A stretch of 50,053 nucleotides of DNA from Scatosoma sp045660225 (GTDB taxonomy: Bacteria; Bacillota; Clostridia; Christensenellales; Borkfalkiaceae), in the NCBI GenBank assembly GCA_045660225.1, contig JAZRDK010000103.1, positions 1-50,053 on the forward strand. The letters are read 5' to 3'. This document shows, piece by piece, positions 1 through 9,051 of this stretch (within the stretch, counting starts at the first letter, position 1; each line of letters starts with the position of its first letter). The position numbers and the translations under genes are program-made. The notes under the pieces were generated by a model, which did not search any database, was not told the origin of the DNA, and saw only the letters and a list, made by a program, of their open reading frames with translations.

Positions 1-1
1 T

Positions 2-484
2 AAAGTCGGGATTTTAATGGGTAGCAAGTCGGATTTTGAGGTAGTAAAACCTGCCATTTCCGTATTAAAGAAATTTGGGGTGGAAACGGAAGTTCGTGTA
101 ATTTCCGCGCATCGTACACCCGACGAAGCGCACGAATTTGCTTCTACGGCAAAGGCGCGCGGTATCGAAGTGTTGATTTGTGCGGCTGGCAAGGCGGCGC
201 ATTTGGGCGGCGTAATCGCGGCGCTCACCACCCTTCCCGTAATTGGCTTACCCGTGAAAACGGATATGATGGGCGGCTTAGATAGCTTGCTTTCTATCGT
301 GCAAATGCCCGCAGGTATTCCCGTAGCAACCGTAGGCGTAAACGGCGGTGAAAATGCAGGCTTACTTGCATTGCAAATCCTTGGTGTTAAATATCCCGAA
401 ATCGAAGCGCAGCTCGTTGCGTATAAAGAGGGTATGAAAGCTAAAATTAACGCGGACGACGAAGCGTTGCAAGCACTTCTTTGA
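2..484 (+). CDS. purE: PurE, N5-carboxyaminoimidazole ribonucleotide mutase (5' end cut by window)
   Basis: Catalyses rearrangement of N5-CAIR to CAIR in cytosolic purine synthesis. The reading frame is open from base 2 (Lys-Val-Gly-Ile-Leu before the first ATG at 17), and PurE proteins normally begin with such a strand (xKVGIIMGSxSD). The ATG at 17 is therefore internal and the true start lies just upstream of the window. Visible family motifs are GSKSD near the start, SAHRTPD (catalytic His) and AGKAAHLGG followed by the GLPVKT loop. Length from the ATG is 155 residues, normal for class I PurE. It is the first visible gene of the pur operon; purF starts 23 bases after its stop. No PurK is in the window, so whether it works as class I mutase cannot be checked from context. 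Confidence 0.95.
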   Translation, partial: KVGILMGSKSDFEVVKPAISVLKKFGVETEVRVISAHRTPDEAHEFASTAKARGIEVLICAAGKAAHLGGVIAALTTLPVIGLPVKTDMMGGLDSLLSIVQMPAGIPVATVGVNGGENAGLLALQILGVKYPEIEAQLVAYKEGMKAKINADDEALQALL

Positions 485-507
485 TTACCATTTGGAGGTA
501 GAAATCC

Positions 508-1920
508 ATGGCAGTATTTGGTATTTTCGGCACGGAAACGGCAAACGTAGCGTCGAGTGTATATTACGGCTTGTACGCACTTCAACACCGCGGACAAGCA
601 AGCAGTGGTATTGTTGTCAACGACGACGGCGTGTTTCACGCTTATAAAGATTCCGGGCTTGTAAACGAAGTCTTTTCCGGCGACGTAATCAAGGCGCTTG
701 GGCTGGGTCAGTTGGCGGTAGGTAACGTTCGTTATGGTACGGCAGATACGAAAGATAGAATTAACGCCGAACCTATCGTGGTCAACCACAGCAAGGGTAA
801 AATGGCGATTTCATTAGACGGAAAGCTGGTCAATGGGGCGGCGCTTCGTCAAGAAATGGAAATGCAAGGCTCTATTTTCCATACGGGCAACGACGCGGAA
901 ATTATTTCCGCTGTGATTATTAAAGAACGTATCAATTCTTCCTCTATTGAAGAAGCGGTTTGCAAAGCGATGTATCGTTTAAAGGGCGGATATTCCCTCG
1001 TGGTTATGTCCCCCCAAAAATTGATTGTTGCGCGCGACCCTCGCGGTATGCACCCCCTTTGTTATGGGAAACGTGACGACGGCGAGTACGTTATTTCTAG
1101 CGAAAGCTGCGCGCTTAATTCCGTCGGCGCGACCTTGGTTCGCGACGTAGAGGCGGGGGAAATTATCGTATTTTCCAAAGAAGAAGTGCGTTCCATTCGC
1201 GAACATTGCGGTGTTCAGCCTGAACGCCTTTGTGTGTTTGAATATCTCTACACAGCTCGCCCTGATTCCATTATCGCGGATTTTTCGGTGCATTTGGCGA
1301 GAAAACGTGCAGGCGCAATCCTTGCAAAGACCATTCCCGTGGAAGCGGACGTCGTGATCGGCGCGCCCGATTCTGGTATTGATGCCGCTATCGGCTATGC
1401 GGATGCATCGGGGATTCCTTACGGGCTTGGCTTGATAAAAAATAAATATATCGGCAGAACCTTCATCGACCCCGGTCAAAATATCCGTGAAGATAAGGTA
1501 AAAATCAAACTCAACCCCGTTGTGGAAACGATTAAGGATAAGAGAGTGGTGCTTGTAGACGACTCTATTGTTCGTGGTACAACGATGGCGCGCGTAGTGA
1601 AGCTCTTGCGCGATGCGGGCGCGAAAGAAATTCACGTCCGTTCTACTGCTCCTAAATTCCTTAACCCTTGCTATTACGGCACGGATATTCGCTCGCGCGA
1701 CGCACTGATTGCGTGCAAGCATACGACGGAAGAAATGGCGGAAATCTTCGGTGCGGATTCGGTAGGCTTTTTGCCTGTGGAAGAAGTATTTAACTTGGCG
1801 AAAGGAAGCAAATGCAAAGGGTATTGCGCGGCGTGCTTCGACGGCATATATCCCACGGAAATCCCGTCGGGCCCCGTAGAAAACAAATACGAGCGAAAAA
1901 TTTCCGACAATAAAGAATAA
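508..1920 (+). CDS. purF: PurF-like amidophosphoribosyltransferase lacking the catalytic glutaminase cysteine
   Basis: PurF transfers glutamine-derived ammonia to PRPP, the first committed step of purine synthesis. The 470 residues align end to end with PurF: an N-terminal nucleophile glutaminase domain (about 1-235) and a PRTase domain with the PRPP loop VVLVDDSIVRGTT (about 348-360). Cysteines resembling the Bacillus 4Fe-4S ligands are present (Cys242, Cys388, Cys440, Cys443). The residue that should be Cys1 is Ala2 (start MAVFGIFG). The oxyanion motif HNGN is replaced by LDGK (Asn to Asp104). Arg28, Arg75, Gly105 and Asp129 are kept. The frame has a TAG stop at 499-501 just upstream, and GGAGG at 494-498 fixes the start, so no Cys-containing extension is possible. 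The glutaminase is probably inactive; the PRTase could use free ammonia. The only purF visible, in canonical operon position. Confidence 0.93.
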   Translation: MAVFGIFGTETANVASSVYYGLYALQHRGQASSGIVVNDDGVFHAYKDSGLVNEVFSGDVIKALGLGQLAVGNVRYGTADTKDRINAEPIVVNHSKGKMAISLDGKLVNGAALRQEMEMQGSIFHTGNDAEIISAVIIKERINSSSIEEAVCKAMYRLKGGYSLVVMSPQKLIVARDPRGMHPLCYGKRDDGEYVISSESCALNSVGATLVRDVEAGEIIVFSKEEVRSIREHCGVQPERLCVFEYLYTARPDSIIADFSVHLARKRAGAILAKTIPVEADVVIGAPDSGIDAAIGYADASGIPYGLGLIKNKYIGRTFIDPGQNIREDKVKIKLNPVVETIKDKRVVLVDDSIVRGTTMARVVKLLRDAGAKEIHVRSTAPKFLNPCYYGTDIRSRDALIACKHTTEEMAEIFGADSVGFLPVEEVFNLAKGSKCKGYCAACFDGIYPTEIPSGPVENKYERKISDNKE

Positions 1921-1956
1921 TCAACGAAAAAAATAAACAATGGAGAAATAGATATT

Positions 1957-2985
1957 ATGGCAATTTCCTACAAAGACAGCGGTGTAGACGTAACCAGAGG
2001 TTACAAAGCAGTAGAGCTTATGAAAAAGCACGTAAAATCCACCTACGATAACAACGTTATCGGCGACCTCGGTTCGTTTGGCGGATTTTATTCAATTGCA
2101 GGCGAGAAAATGGAAGAACCTGTTCTCGTTGCGGGTACGGACGGCGTAGGCACAAAATTAAAATACGCGTTCTTACTGGAAAAACACGACACCATCGGCA
2201 TCGACGCCGTTGCTATGTGTGTAAACGATATCGTTTGCCAAGGCGCAAAACCGTTGTTCTTCCTCGATTATTATGCTTGCGGCAGATTATATCCCGAAGC
2301 GGAAGCGGAAGTGGTAAAAGGGATTGCGGAAGGTTGCCGTCAATCGGGTTGCGCACTTATCGGCGGTGAAACGGCGGAAATGCCAGGTTTCTATCCCGAC
2401 GGCGAATACGACCTTGCTGGCTTTGCGGTAGGTATCGTAGACAAGAAAAAGGTGATTAACGGTAAAAATATCACTGCGGGCGACGTGATTATCGGTTTGA
2501 AATCCACGGGCGTACACTCCAACGGTTATTCGCTTGTTCGTAAACTTTTTGGCGACAGCGACAAAGCGGCTTTGGAAGCGTATGACGAAGAACTCGGTGC
2601 AACGGCGGCGGAAGTGCTTTTGAAACCTACCCGCATTTACGTGAAAAGTATTTTGTCCTTGATTGAAAAAGTAGAGGTTAAGGGTATCGCGCATATCACA
2701 GGCGGCGGTTTTATTGAAAACGTGCCTAGAATTTTACCCGACGGCGTTTCGGCGGAAATCGATAAAAACTCCTACGTAGTTCCACCCGTATTCAAAGTAA
2801 TGCAAAAGCGCGCGGGCATCACGGACGAGCAAATCTACAACACCTTTAATATGGGTATCGGTATGATGGTTGTCGTTGCGCCCGAAAACGTAGACGCCGC
2901 AATCGAAAGCTTGAAGTCCACGGGCGAAGACGTAGCGATTATCGGTAAGATTGTCGAAGGCGACAGAAAGGTGATTTTAAAGTAA
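1957..2985 (+). CDS. purM: PurM, phosphoribosylformylglycinamidine cyclo-ligase (AIR synthetase)
   Basis: ATP-dependent ring closure of FGAM to AIR. The 342-residue protein has the usual PurM length and motifs: the glycine-rich GTDGVGTKLK near residue 62, DIVCQGAKPLFFLDYYA, and GGETAEMPGFY in the AIRS N-terminal half, with HITGGGFIENVPR in the C-terminal half. Start supported by GGAG at about 1941. It lies 36 bases after purF and is followed by a 145-base gap that holds a symmetric inverted repeat before purN. Confidence 0.97.
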   Translation: MAISYKDSGVDVTRGYKAVELMKKHVKSTYDNNVIGDLGSFGGFYSIAGEKMEEPVLVAGTDGVGTKLKYAFLLEKHDTIGIDAVAMCVNDIVCQGAKPLFFLDYYACGRLYPEAEAEVVKGIAEGCRQSGCALIGGETAEMPGFYPDGEYDLAGFAVGIVDKKKVINGKNITAGDVIIGLKSTGVHSNGYSLVRKLFGDSDKAALEAYDEELGATAAEVLLKPTRIYVKSILSLIEKVEVKGIAHITGGGFIENVPRILPDGVSAEIDKNSYVVPPVFKVMQKRAGITDEQIYNTFNMGIGMMVVVAPENVDAAIESLKSTGEDVAIIGKIVEGDRKVILK

Positions 2986-3104
2986 ACGCATATATACTTC
3001 GCATTTCATTGTTGTTGTTCCGCGCCCTTTGGTTGCGTACGTATCAGTACGCTCTCCCGTAGGGTGTTCACAACGCTTTGAGCTGCTTGCATCTCTGCGT
3101 TTAC
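2982..3104. repeat. Imperfect 123-bp inverted repeat with a perfect 18-base palindromic centre
   Basis: The outer arms are GTAAACGCA (2982-2990) and TGCGTTTAC (3096-3104), perfect complements. The centre is GCGTAC (3035-3040), a 6-base loop, then GTACGC (3047-3052). Both pairs share the same axis, at about 3043, and the sequence between is partly complementary, so the whole element could fold as one long hairpin. It overlaps the last bases of purM and fills the purM-purN gap. No coding sense is apparent. It could be a MITE-like dispersed repeat or an mRNA processing or attenuation structure. Confidence 0.65.
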
Positions 3105-3130
3105 AATTTAATAAAACAAGGAATAACACT

Positions 3131-3745
3131 ATGAAAAAGATAGCGGTATTCGCCTCGGGCGGCGGCACGGATTTTCAATCGATTATCGACGCCAACGAAC
3201 GCGAAAAATTTTGTGTAATCGAATACCTGGTAGCCTCAAAACCCGAAATCGGAGCGATTGAGCGCGCAAAAAAACACGGCATTAACACTCTTGTTTTTGA
3301 TAAAAATACAGAAACGAAAGAAGAGTTTTATGCGCGTGTTGCAAGGACGTTGAAAAGCGCAGGCGTGGAATACGTTGTGCTTGCAGGCTGGTTGCTTGTC
3401 GTTCCCGCAAGCTTTATACAAGAATTTGAAAACGGCGTAATCAATATTCACCCGTCTTTAATTCCCTCTTTTTGCGGTATGGGCTATTATGGGCTTCACG
3501 TACACAAAGCGGCGATTGACTACGGCGTGAAATTAAGCGGTGCAACCGTGCATTTTGTGGAAGCGGACGTGGACGGCGGGGCAATTATTATGCAACGCAG
3601 CGTTCCGGTTTTGCCAAACGATACGCCCGAAAGCTTGCAGGCAAGAATTCTCAAAGAAGAGCACGGTATGTTGCCCGAGTGCGTAAAACTTTTATGTCAA
3701 GGCAAGGTGAGAAAAACGGGCAGGGTCGTTTATATCGACGAATAA
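3131..3745 (+). CDS. purN: PurN, phosphoribosylglycinamide formyltransferase
   Basis: Formyl-THF-dependent conversion of GAR to FGAR. The start is the ATG at 3131 (MKKIAVFASGGG), preceded by AAGGA about 10 bases upstream; the open frame runs upstream to 3029 but that stretch lies in the inverted repeat and has no PurN homology. The 204 residues carry the phosphate loop ASGGGTDFQSI, the catalytic INIHPSLIPSF (Asn-His) and VDGGAIIMQR (catalytic Asp). The Asn usual after GSG is Asp (TDFQ), as in some other PurN proteins. It sits between purM and a small membrane-protein gene. Confidence 0.96.
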   Translation: MKKIAVFASGGGTDFQSIIDANEREKFCVIEYLVASKPEIGAIERAKKHGINTLVFDKNTETKEEFYARVARTLKSAGVEYVVLAGWLLVVPASFIQEFENGVINIHPSLIPSFCGMGYYGLHVHKAAIDYGVKLSGATVHFVEADVDGGAIIMQRSVPVLPNDTPESLQARILKEEHGMLPECVKLLCQGKVRKTGRVVYIDE

Positions 3746-3751
3746 TGGCTT

Positions 3752-4021
3752 ATGGACGTAATCATTGAAGTTTTGATTAGCGTGTATATGGAATTTATGT
3801 TTCTTATCGTACCCGAAGAAAAATGTACCAAGAAGCATAAAATTATCTCCGCAATTATCGCGTGCATAACGACTTTTGGTTTAATGGCGTTGGCGTTTTG
3901 GGGAATGTATTTGATTTTTGAGGAAAGCAAGGAAATAGGATATCTTCCTTTGATGTTGGCAATCGTTTTATCCATAGGGCAAATTATGGCAGGCATACTT
4001 TTATATAACAAAAGACATTAA
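3752..4021 (+). CDS. Small predicted membrane protein of unknown function inside the pur operon
   Basis: 89 residues, not recognised. Three hydrophobic stretches are visible, at about residues 4-20, 34-56 and 63-83, separated by a charged loop (EEKCTKKHK) and a short EESKE loop, with a basic tail (NKRH). It begins 6 bases after the purN stop and ends 23 bases before purD, so it is probably cotranscribed and perhaps translationally coupled to purN; no good SD is visible. An open frame of similar length exists on the opposite strand (3730-4011), but orientation, spacing and hydrophobic pattern favour this strand. Confidence 0.6.
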   Translation: MDVIIEVLISVYMEFMFLIVPEEKCTKKHKIISAIIACITTFGLMALAFWGMYLIFEESKEIGYLPLMLAIVLSIGQIMAGILLYNKRH

Positions 4022-4044
4022 AACTAAACGAAAAGGTGAATGAT

Positions 4045-5319
4045 ATGAACGTTTTGGTTATCGGTAACGGGGGGAGAGAGCACGCGGTTGTGCGCGCTTT
4101 GAAAAATTCGCCCAAGGTAGATAAAATTTACGCAATGAAAGGCAACGCAGGCATTGCAGAGCTTGCCGAGCTTGTGAACGTCGATTATTGCGACGTGAAA
4201 GCGGTGGGCGACTGGGTGGACAAGAAAGGGGATATTCATTTCACGGTGGTTACCCCCGACGACCCGCTTGCATTGGGATTGGTGGACGAGCTGGAAAGCC
4301 GCGGACACCGCGCGTTTGGTCCTCGCAAAAATGCGGCGATTATCGAGGCGAGCAAAGCTTTTTCCAAAGAGCTTATGAAAAAATATAATATTCCCACGGC
4401 GAAATACGAAACGTTCGACGATTATCAAAAAGCGGCGGCGTATATCCAAACGTGTCCTATTCCCGTTGTTTTAAAGGCGGATGGACTTGCGCTTGGTAAG
4501 GGCGTACTCATTTGCAAAACTCGTGAGGAAGCGCAAGACGGCATTAAGGAAATGATGTTAGAGGCAAAATTCGGGGCGGCAGGCAATAAAGTTGTCGTAG
4601 AAGAATTTTTGGAAGGGCCAGAAGTTTCCTGCCTTGCCTTCACGGACGGGAAAACGATTGTGCCGATGATTACAAGCTGTGACCATAAGCGCGCAAAGGA
4701 CAACGACGAGGGATTAAATACGGGCGGTATGGGTACGTTTTCACCTGCTCCTTTCTTCGGTGAAAATTCGGCGAAAGAGGTAATGGAAAAGATAATGCTG
4801 CCTACCATGTACGCGATGAACGCCGAAAATAGACCCTTCAAAGGTGTTTTATACTTCGGACTTATGAAGACGAAAGATGGGTATAAAGTTATAGAATACA
4901 ACTCTCGCTTCGGCGATCCCGAAACGCAGGTTATCCTGCCTATGCTCAAAACGGATTTGATGGAAATATTCGAGGCGATTGTAGACGAGCGCTTATCCGA
5001 AATAAAAATTGAATGGGAAGACGGCGCGTGCGTATGCCTCGTGCTTGCAAGTGGCGGCTATCCCGAACACTACGAAAAAGGCAAAGAAATTTCCTTTGGT
5101 GATTTGGACGAAGATATCGTCGTTTACCACGCTGGTACGGCGATGAAAGAGGGAAAGCTGGTTACCAGCGGCGGCCGCGTATTAGGGGTTGTTGCCAAAG
5201 GCAAAGATGTTGAAGAAGCGCGTCAAAAGGTATATGCAAACGCGCAAAAAATTCATTTCGACGGTATGTATTACCGTAACGATATCGGCGTGAAGTATCG
5301 CGACGTACAAAGAGATTGA
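4045..5319 (+). CDS. purD: PurD, phosphoribosylamine-glycine ligase (GAR synthetase)
   Basis: ATP-grasp ligase joining phosphoribosylamine, the PurF product, to glycine. 424 residues from the ATG at 4045 (MNVLVIGNGGREHA), chosen over the in-frame GTG at 4036 because AAAAGG (4031-4036) is well spaced for the ATG. Motifs: the N-domain GNGGREHA, the ATP-grasp entry SKAFSKELMKKYNIPTA, VLKADGLALGKGV, and GDPETQVILP with EYNSRFGDPE for Mg-ATP. Full length. Followed 10 bases later by the purL ATG. Confidence 0.97.
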   Translation: MNVLVIGNGGREHAVVRALKNSPKVDKIYAMKGNAGIAELAELVNVDYCDVKAVGDWVDKKGDIHFTVVTPDDPLALGLVDELESRGHRAFGPRKNAAIIEASKAFSKELMKKYNIPTAKYETFDDYQKAAAYIQTCPIPVVLKADGLALGKGVLICKTREEAQDGIKEMMLEAKFGAAGNKVVVEEFLEGPEVSCLAFTDGKTIVPMITSCDHKRAKDNDEGLNTGGMGTFSPAPFFGENSAKEVMEKIMLPTMYAMNAENRPFKGVLYFGLMKTKDGYKVIEYNSRFGDPETQVILPMLKTDLMEIFEAIVDERLSEIKIEWEDGACVCLVLASGGYPEHYEKGKEISFGDLDEDIVVYHAGTAMKEGKLVTSGGRVLGVVAKGKDVEEARQKVYANAQKIHFDGMYYRNDIGVKYRDVQRD

Positions 5320-5329
5320 GGTGAATCGT

Positions 5330-8300
5330 ATGATTTATAGAATTTACGTAGAAAAGAAAGACAACGTACAAGCAAGGGCGGAGGCGTCGAACATAAAAAC
5401 TCTGCTTAACATTAACGTGGAAGACCTTCGTTTAATCCTTCGTTATGATATAGAGGGGATTACGGAAGAGGAGTTGAATGCCGCATTAGGTACGGTATTT
5501 TCCGAGCCGCCCGTGGACAACGTTTATTTAGAGAATTTGGAAATTCCTGAAGAGTATAAATCCTTCGCGGTTAGCTACTTGTCAGGGCAATACGACCAAA
5601 GAGCAGACAGTGCGGCGCAATGCGTGCAGCTCCTTACGCAAAAATCCCGCCCTACGATCAAATGCGCAAGGGTGTATTTGGTGAAAGGGGTGACGGACGA
5701 AGAGTTGGTTGCCATTAAAAAGCATATCATCAACCCCGTAGAAAGTGAAGAAGTAACGGCGGAAAAACCCGTAAGTCTTGTGCGTGAAAGCGCGGCGGGC
5801 GCACCCGTAGAAGAGATTGCAGGCTTCATTGCGATGTCCGATGAAGAAATTGCGGCGTATCATAAGTCGGTTGGCTTTGCTATGAGCGTTGCCGACCTCA
5901 AATTCGTGCGCGATTATTTCAAAACGGAAAACCGCAATCCTATGGAAACGGAATTGAAGGTAATCGATACGTACTGGTCCGACCACTGCCGTCACACTAC
6001 GTTTGCTACGGAATTGAAAAATATCAACATCACGTCGAAAAACCCGCAAATCCAAAAGGCATATCACCTTTATCAAGATTTATATCAAGAACTGAACGGC
6101 CATCGTCCCGATAAATATCCTTGCCTTATGGACTTGGCGACGATTGCGGCGAAAAAATTGAAGAAAGACGGCATTTTAGATAATCTCGACGTTTCGGAAG
6201 AAATTAACGCTTGTTCTATCCAAATCAAAGCGGAAATTGACGGCAAGGAAGAAGATTATCTTGTTATGTTCAAAAACGAAACGCATAACCACCCTACGGA
6301 AATTGAACCGTTTGGCGGCGCGGCAACCTGTCTTGGCGGCGCAATCCGAGATCCTTTGAGTGGTAGAACGTACGTATATCAAGCAATGCGCGTTACGGGG
6401 GCGGCAGACCCTAGAGAAAAATTACGCGATACGCTTGCGGGCAAACTTCCTCAACGCGCAATCACCAAACGCGCGGCGTCGGGTTTCTCGTCCTACGGTA
6501 ACCAAATCGGTTTGGCGACGGGGATTGTAGACGAAGTCTACCACGAAGGCTATAAAGCGAAACGTTTAGAAACGGGTTTTGTTGTCGGCGGCGCAAGAAA
6601 GGATATGATCTATCGCGAGACGCCCAAGGCAGGGGACGTAATCGTTCTGCTTGGCGGGGAAACGGGCCGCGATGGCTGCGGCGGCGCTACGGGTTCTTCC
6701 AAGGCGCACGATACCAAATCAGTAGAAACCTGCGGCGCGGAAGTACAAAAAGGTAATGCGTTGACGGAAAGAAAAATCCAACGTCTTTTCTTGAATAAAG
6801 AAGTAACGCGTAAAATCAAAAAATGTAACGACTTTGGCGCGGGCGGTGTTTCCGTTGCCATCGGCGAGCTTGCCGACGGTTTGGATATCGACCTTAACAA
6901 AGTGCCTAAAAAATACGAAGGCTTAAACGGCACCGAACTTGCCATTTCCGAATCGCAAGAACGTATGGCTGTTGTTATCGATAAAAAAGACGTGGAAGAA
7001 TTTATCGCGCTTGCCGCGAAAGAAAACCTTTCCGCAACGCCTGTGGCTGTCGTTACGGACACGGGTCGTATGAAAATGTTCTACAACGGAAAAACGATAG
7101 TGGATATTTCCCGCGAATTCCTTAACACCAACGGGGTTAAGCAGGAAACAAACGTAGAAATCGACGACGCAATTAGCCCCTGGTTCAATAAAAAATCGGG
7201 TTTGGATTTCGTTACGGAAACCAAGAAAGTCCTTGCAGACCTCAACGTTTGCACCAAGAAAGGATTGAGTGAAAACTTCGACTCTACCATCGGCGCAAGA
7301 ACGGTATTTATGCCTTTTGGCGGTGAAAAACAACTCACGCCCGCCATTGCAATGGCGGCAAAGATTGTCGGCGGCGAAACGGACGTTTGTACCGTTTCTG
7401 CGTATGGCTATTCTCCCTATTTAATGGAAAGCAGTCCCTTTATCGGCGCAATCTACTCTATTGTCGGCTCCGTTTCCAAGGTTGTGGCGACGGGTGCAAA
7501 TTATCAAGATATCCGCTTAACCTTGCAAGAATTCTTCCAAAGAATGACCGGCGCCCCCACCGTTTGGGGGAAACCTGCGGCAGCGCTTCTCGGCGCATTG
7601 TATGCGCAAATGGGGCTTGGCCTTGGTGCAATCGGCGGTAAGGATAGTATGAGTGGTACGTTCGAGAACTTGCACGTGCCGCCCACGCTTATTTCGTTTG
7701 CACTTGCGCCTGCCAAAGCAAGTCAGCTTATCACCAACGTTTTGAAAGGCGGTGAAAAACTTTATCATATTCCCGTACCCAAGGACGAATACTCCGTGCC
7801 CGACTTCGACGCATTGAAAAAGGTGTATGCGGAAGTTTATAAAAATATCCAAAATGGTAACACCACCTTTGCGACCGTGGTTGAAAACGGCGGTGTTGGC
7901 GCGGCGATTATTAAGTCCGCGCTCGGCAATTCGGTGGGTGTAGAATTTGCGTTGACGGCTGACGAATTATACACCGAAACGTACGGTGATTTGGTAATTT
8001 CCTTGAAAGATGAAAGCGCGTTTGACAGTGCAATTTTCAAAAAATGCGCAGGGCAGGTACGAGGTGAAGCGTATATTTGCGGTGATAAGACGGTTTCTAA
8101 CATCGATGCGGAAGCCTCGTTTATGGGCACGCTGGAAAGTGTATTTGCAACCACCGCGCCGGCAAGTGGAATTGCGGAAAAATGCGATTATACGGGCGGC
8201 GTGAAGTATACGAATATTGCAACCAAGCTTGCTAAACCCCGCGTGTTTATTCCCGCGTTCCCCGGCACGAACTGCGAACTCGACACGGCGCGTATGTTCC

Positions 8301-9031
8301 GCCTTGCAGGTGCGGAAGTGGAAACGGTTGTTGTACGTAATCGTTCCGCTGCCGATATTGAAGCAAGCGTAGCGGATATTGTAAAAGCCATTAAAAATGC
8401 AAATATCATCGCATTCCCCGGCGGTTTCTCAGGCGGCGACGAGCCGGACGGCAGCGGTAAGTTTATCGCAACCACCTTCCGCAATCCGTTGATTGCGGAG
8501 CAAATCGAAGAATTATTAAACAACCGCGACGGTTTGGCAATCGGTATTTGTAACGGTTTCCAAGCGCTCATTAAGCTCGGGCTTGTACCTTACGGACACG
8601 TAAAGGAAATGACGGCAAACTCGCCTACGCTTACCTTTAATAACATCTCGCGCCATATCTCGTCTATCGTAGATATCCGCGTTGCATCCAACCTCTCGCC
8701 TTGGCTTTCCGCTTGTAAGGTAGGGGAAGTTTATAAAGTTCCCGTATCCCACGGCGAAGGCAAAATCGTTGCTCCGATTGCGGAACTTGAAAAGATGAAA
8801 GCGAACGGACAAATCGCAACGCAGTACGCCGATTTAAGCGGCAACGCAACTATGGTAGGCCCGTTTAACCCCAACGGTTCCACTTGGGCGATTGAAGGTA
8901 TCACTTCACCCGACGGTAGAGTGTTTGGTAAAATGGGTCACAGCGAACGTATCGGCGACAACCTTTATAAGAATGTCGAAGGCAACTTCGATATGAAGAT
9001 TTTTGAAAGCGGCGTTCGTTACTTCAAGTAA
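5330..9031 (+). CDS. purL: PurL, one-chain phosphoribosylformylglycinamidine synthase with fused glutaminase
   Basis: Converts FGAR, ATP and glutamine to FGAM. 1233 residues from the ATG at 5330 (GAGGTG SD at 5317-5322; a GTG at 5321 is the alternative). This is the long single-polypeptide architecture found in streptococci and clostridia, rather than the PurS/PurQ/PurL set of Bacillus. Seen in order: a small PurS-like N-terminal region, SDHCRHTTF near residue 220, the ATP-binding domain with ETHNHPTEIEPFGGAAT, a second AIRS-like half, and a C-terminal class I amidotransferase beginning near residue 970 (PRVFIPAFPGTNCELD) with nucleophile Cys1074 in GICNGFQ and the His-Glu pair in SHGEGK. Its glutaminase is intact, unlike that of the PurF homologue upstream. 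Confidence 0.97.
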   Translation: MIYRIYVEKKDNVQARAEASNIKTLLNINVEDLRLILRYDIEGITEEELNAALGTVFSEPPVDNVYLENLEIPEEYKSFAVSYLSGQYDQRADSAAQCVQLLTQKSRPTIKCARVYLVKGVTDEELVAIKKHIINPVESEEVTAEKPVSLVRESAAGAPVEEIAGFIAMSDEEIAAYHKSVGFAMSVADLKFVRDYFKTENRNPMETELKVIDTYWSDHCRHTTFATELKNINITSKNPQIQKAYHLYQDLYQELNGHRPDKYPCLMDLATIAAKKLKKDGILDNLDVSEEINACSIQIKAEIDGKEEDYLVMFKNETHNHPTEIEPFGGAATCLGGAIRDPLSGRTYVYQAMRVTGAADPREKLRDTLAGKLPQRAITKRAASGFSSYGNQIGLATGIVDEVYHEGYKAKRLETGFVVGGARKDMIYRETPKAGDVIVLLGGETGRDGCGGATGSSKAHDTKSVETCGAEVQKGNALTERKIQRLFLNKEVTRKIKKCNDFGAGGVSVAIGELADGLDIDLNKVPKKYEGLNGTELAISESQERMAVVIDKKDVEEFIALAAKENLSATPVAVVTDTGRMKMFYNGKTIVDISREFLNTNGVKQETNVEIDDAISPWFNKKSGLDFVTETKKVLADLNVCTKKGLSENFDSTIGARTVFMPFGGEKQLTPAIAMAAKIVGGETDVCTVSAYGYSPYLMESSPFIGAIYSIVGSVSKVVATGANYQDIRLTLQEFFQRMTGAPTVWGKPAAALLGALYAQMGLGLGAIGGKDSMSGTFENLHVPPTLISFALAPAKASQLITNVLKGGEKLYHIPVPKDEYSVPDFDALKKVYAEVYKNIQNGNTTFATVVENGGVGAAIIKSALGNSVGVEFALTADELYTETYGDLVISLKDESAFDSAIFKKCAGQVRGEAYICGDKTVSNIDAEASFMGTLESVFATTAPASGIAEKCDYTGGVKYTNIATKLAKPRVFIPAFPGTNCELDTARMFRLAGAEVETVVVRNRSAADIEASVADIVKAIKNANIIAFPGGFSGGDEPDGSGKFIATTFRNPLIAEQIEELLNNRDGLAIGICNGFQALIKLGLVPYGHVKEMTANSPTLTFNNISRHISSIVDIRVASNLSPWLSACKVGEVYKVPVSHGEGKIVAPIAELEKMKANGQIATQYADLSGNATMVGPFNPNGSTWAIEGITSPDGRVFGKMGHSERIGDNLYKNVEGNFDMKIFESGVRYFK

Positions 9032-9051
9032 TAGTAGGAGGTGGGCAATCT

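Noticed and set aside
3029..3130. N-terminal extension of PurN
   Set aside because: The stretch lies in the inverted repeat, lacks an RBS and has no similarity to PurN; the ATG at 3131 matches the family start.
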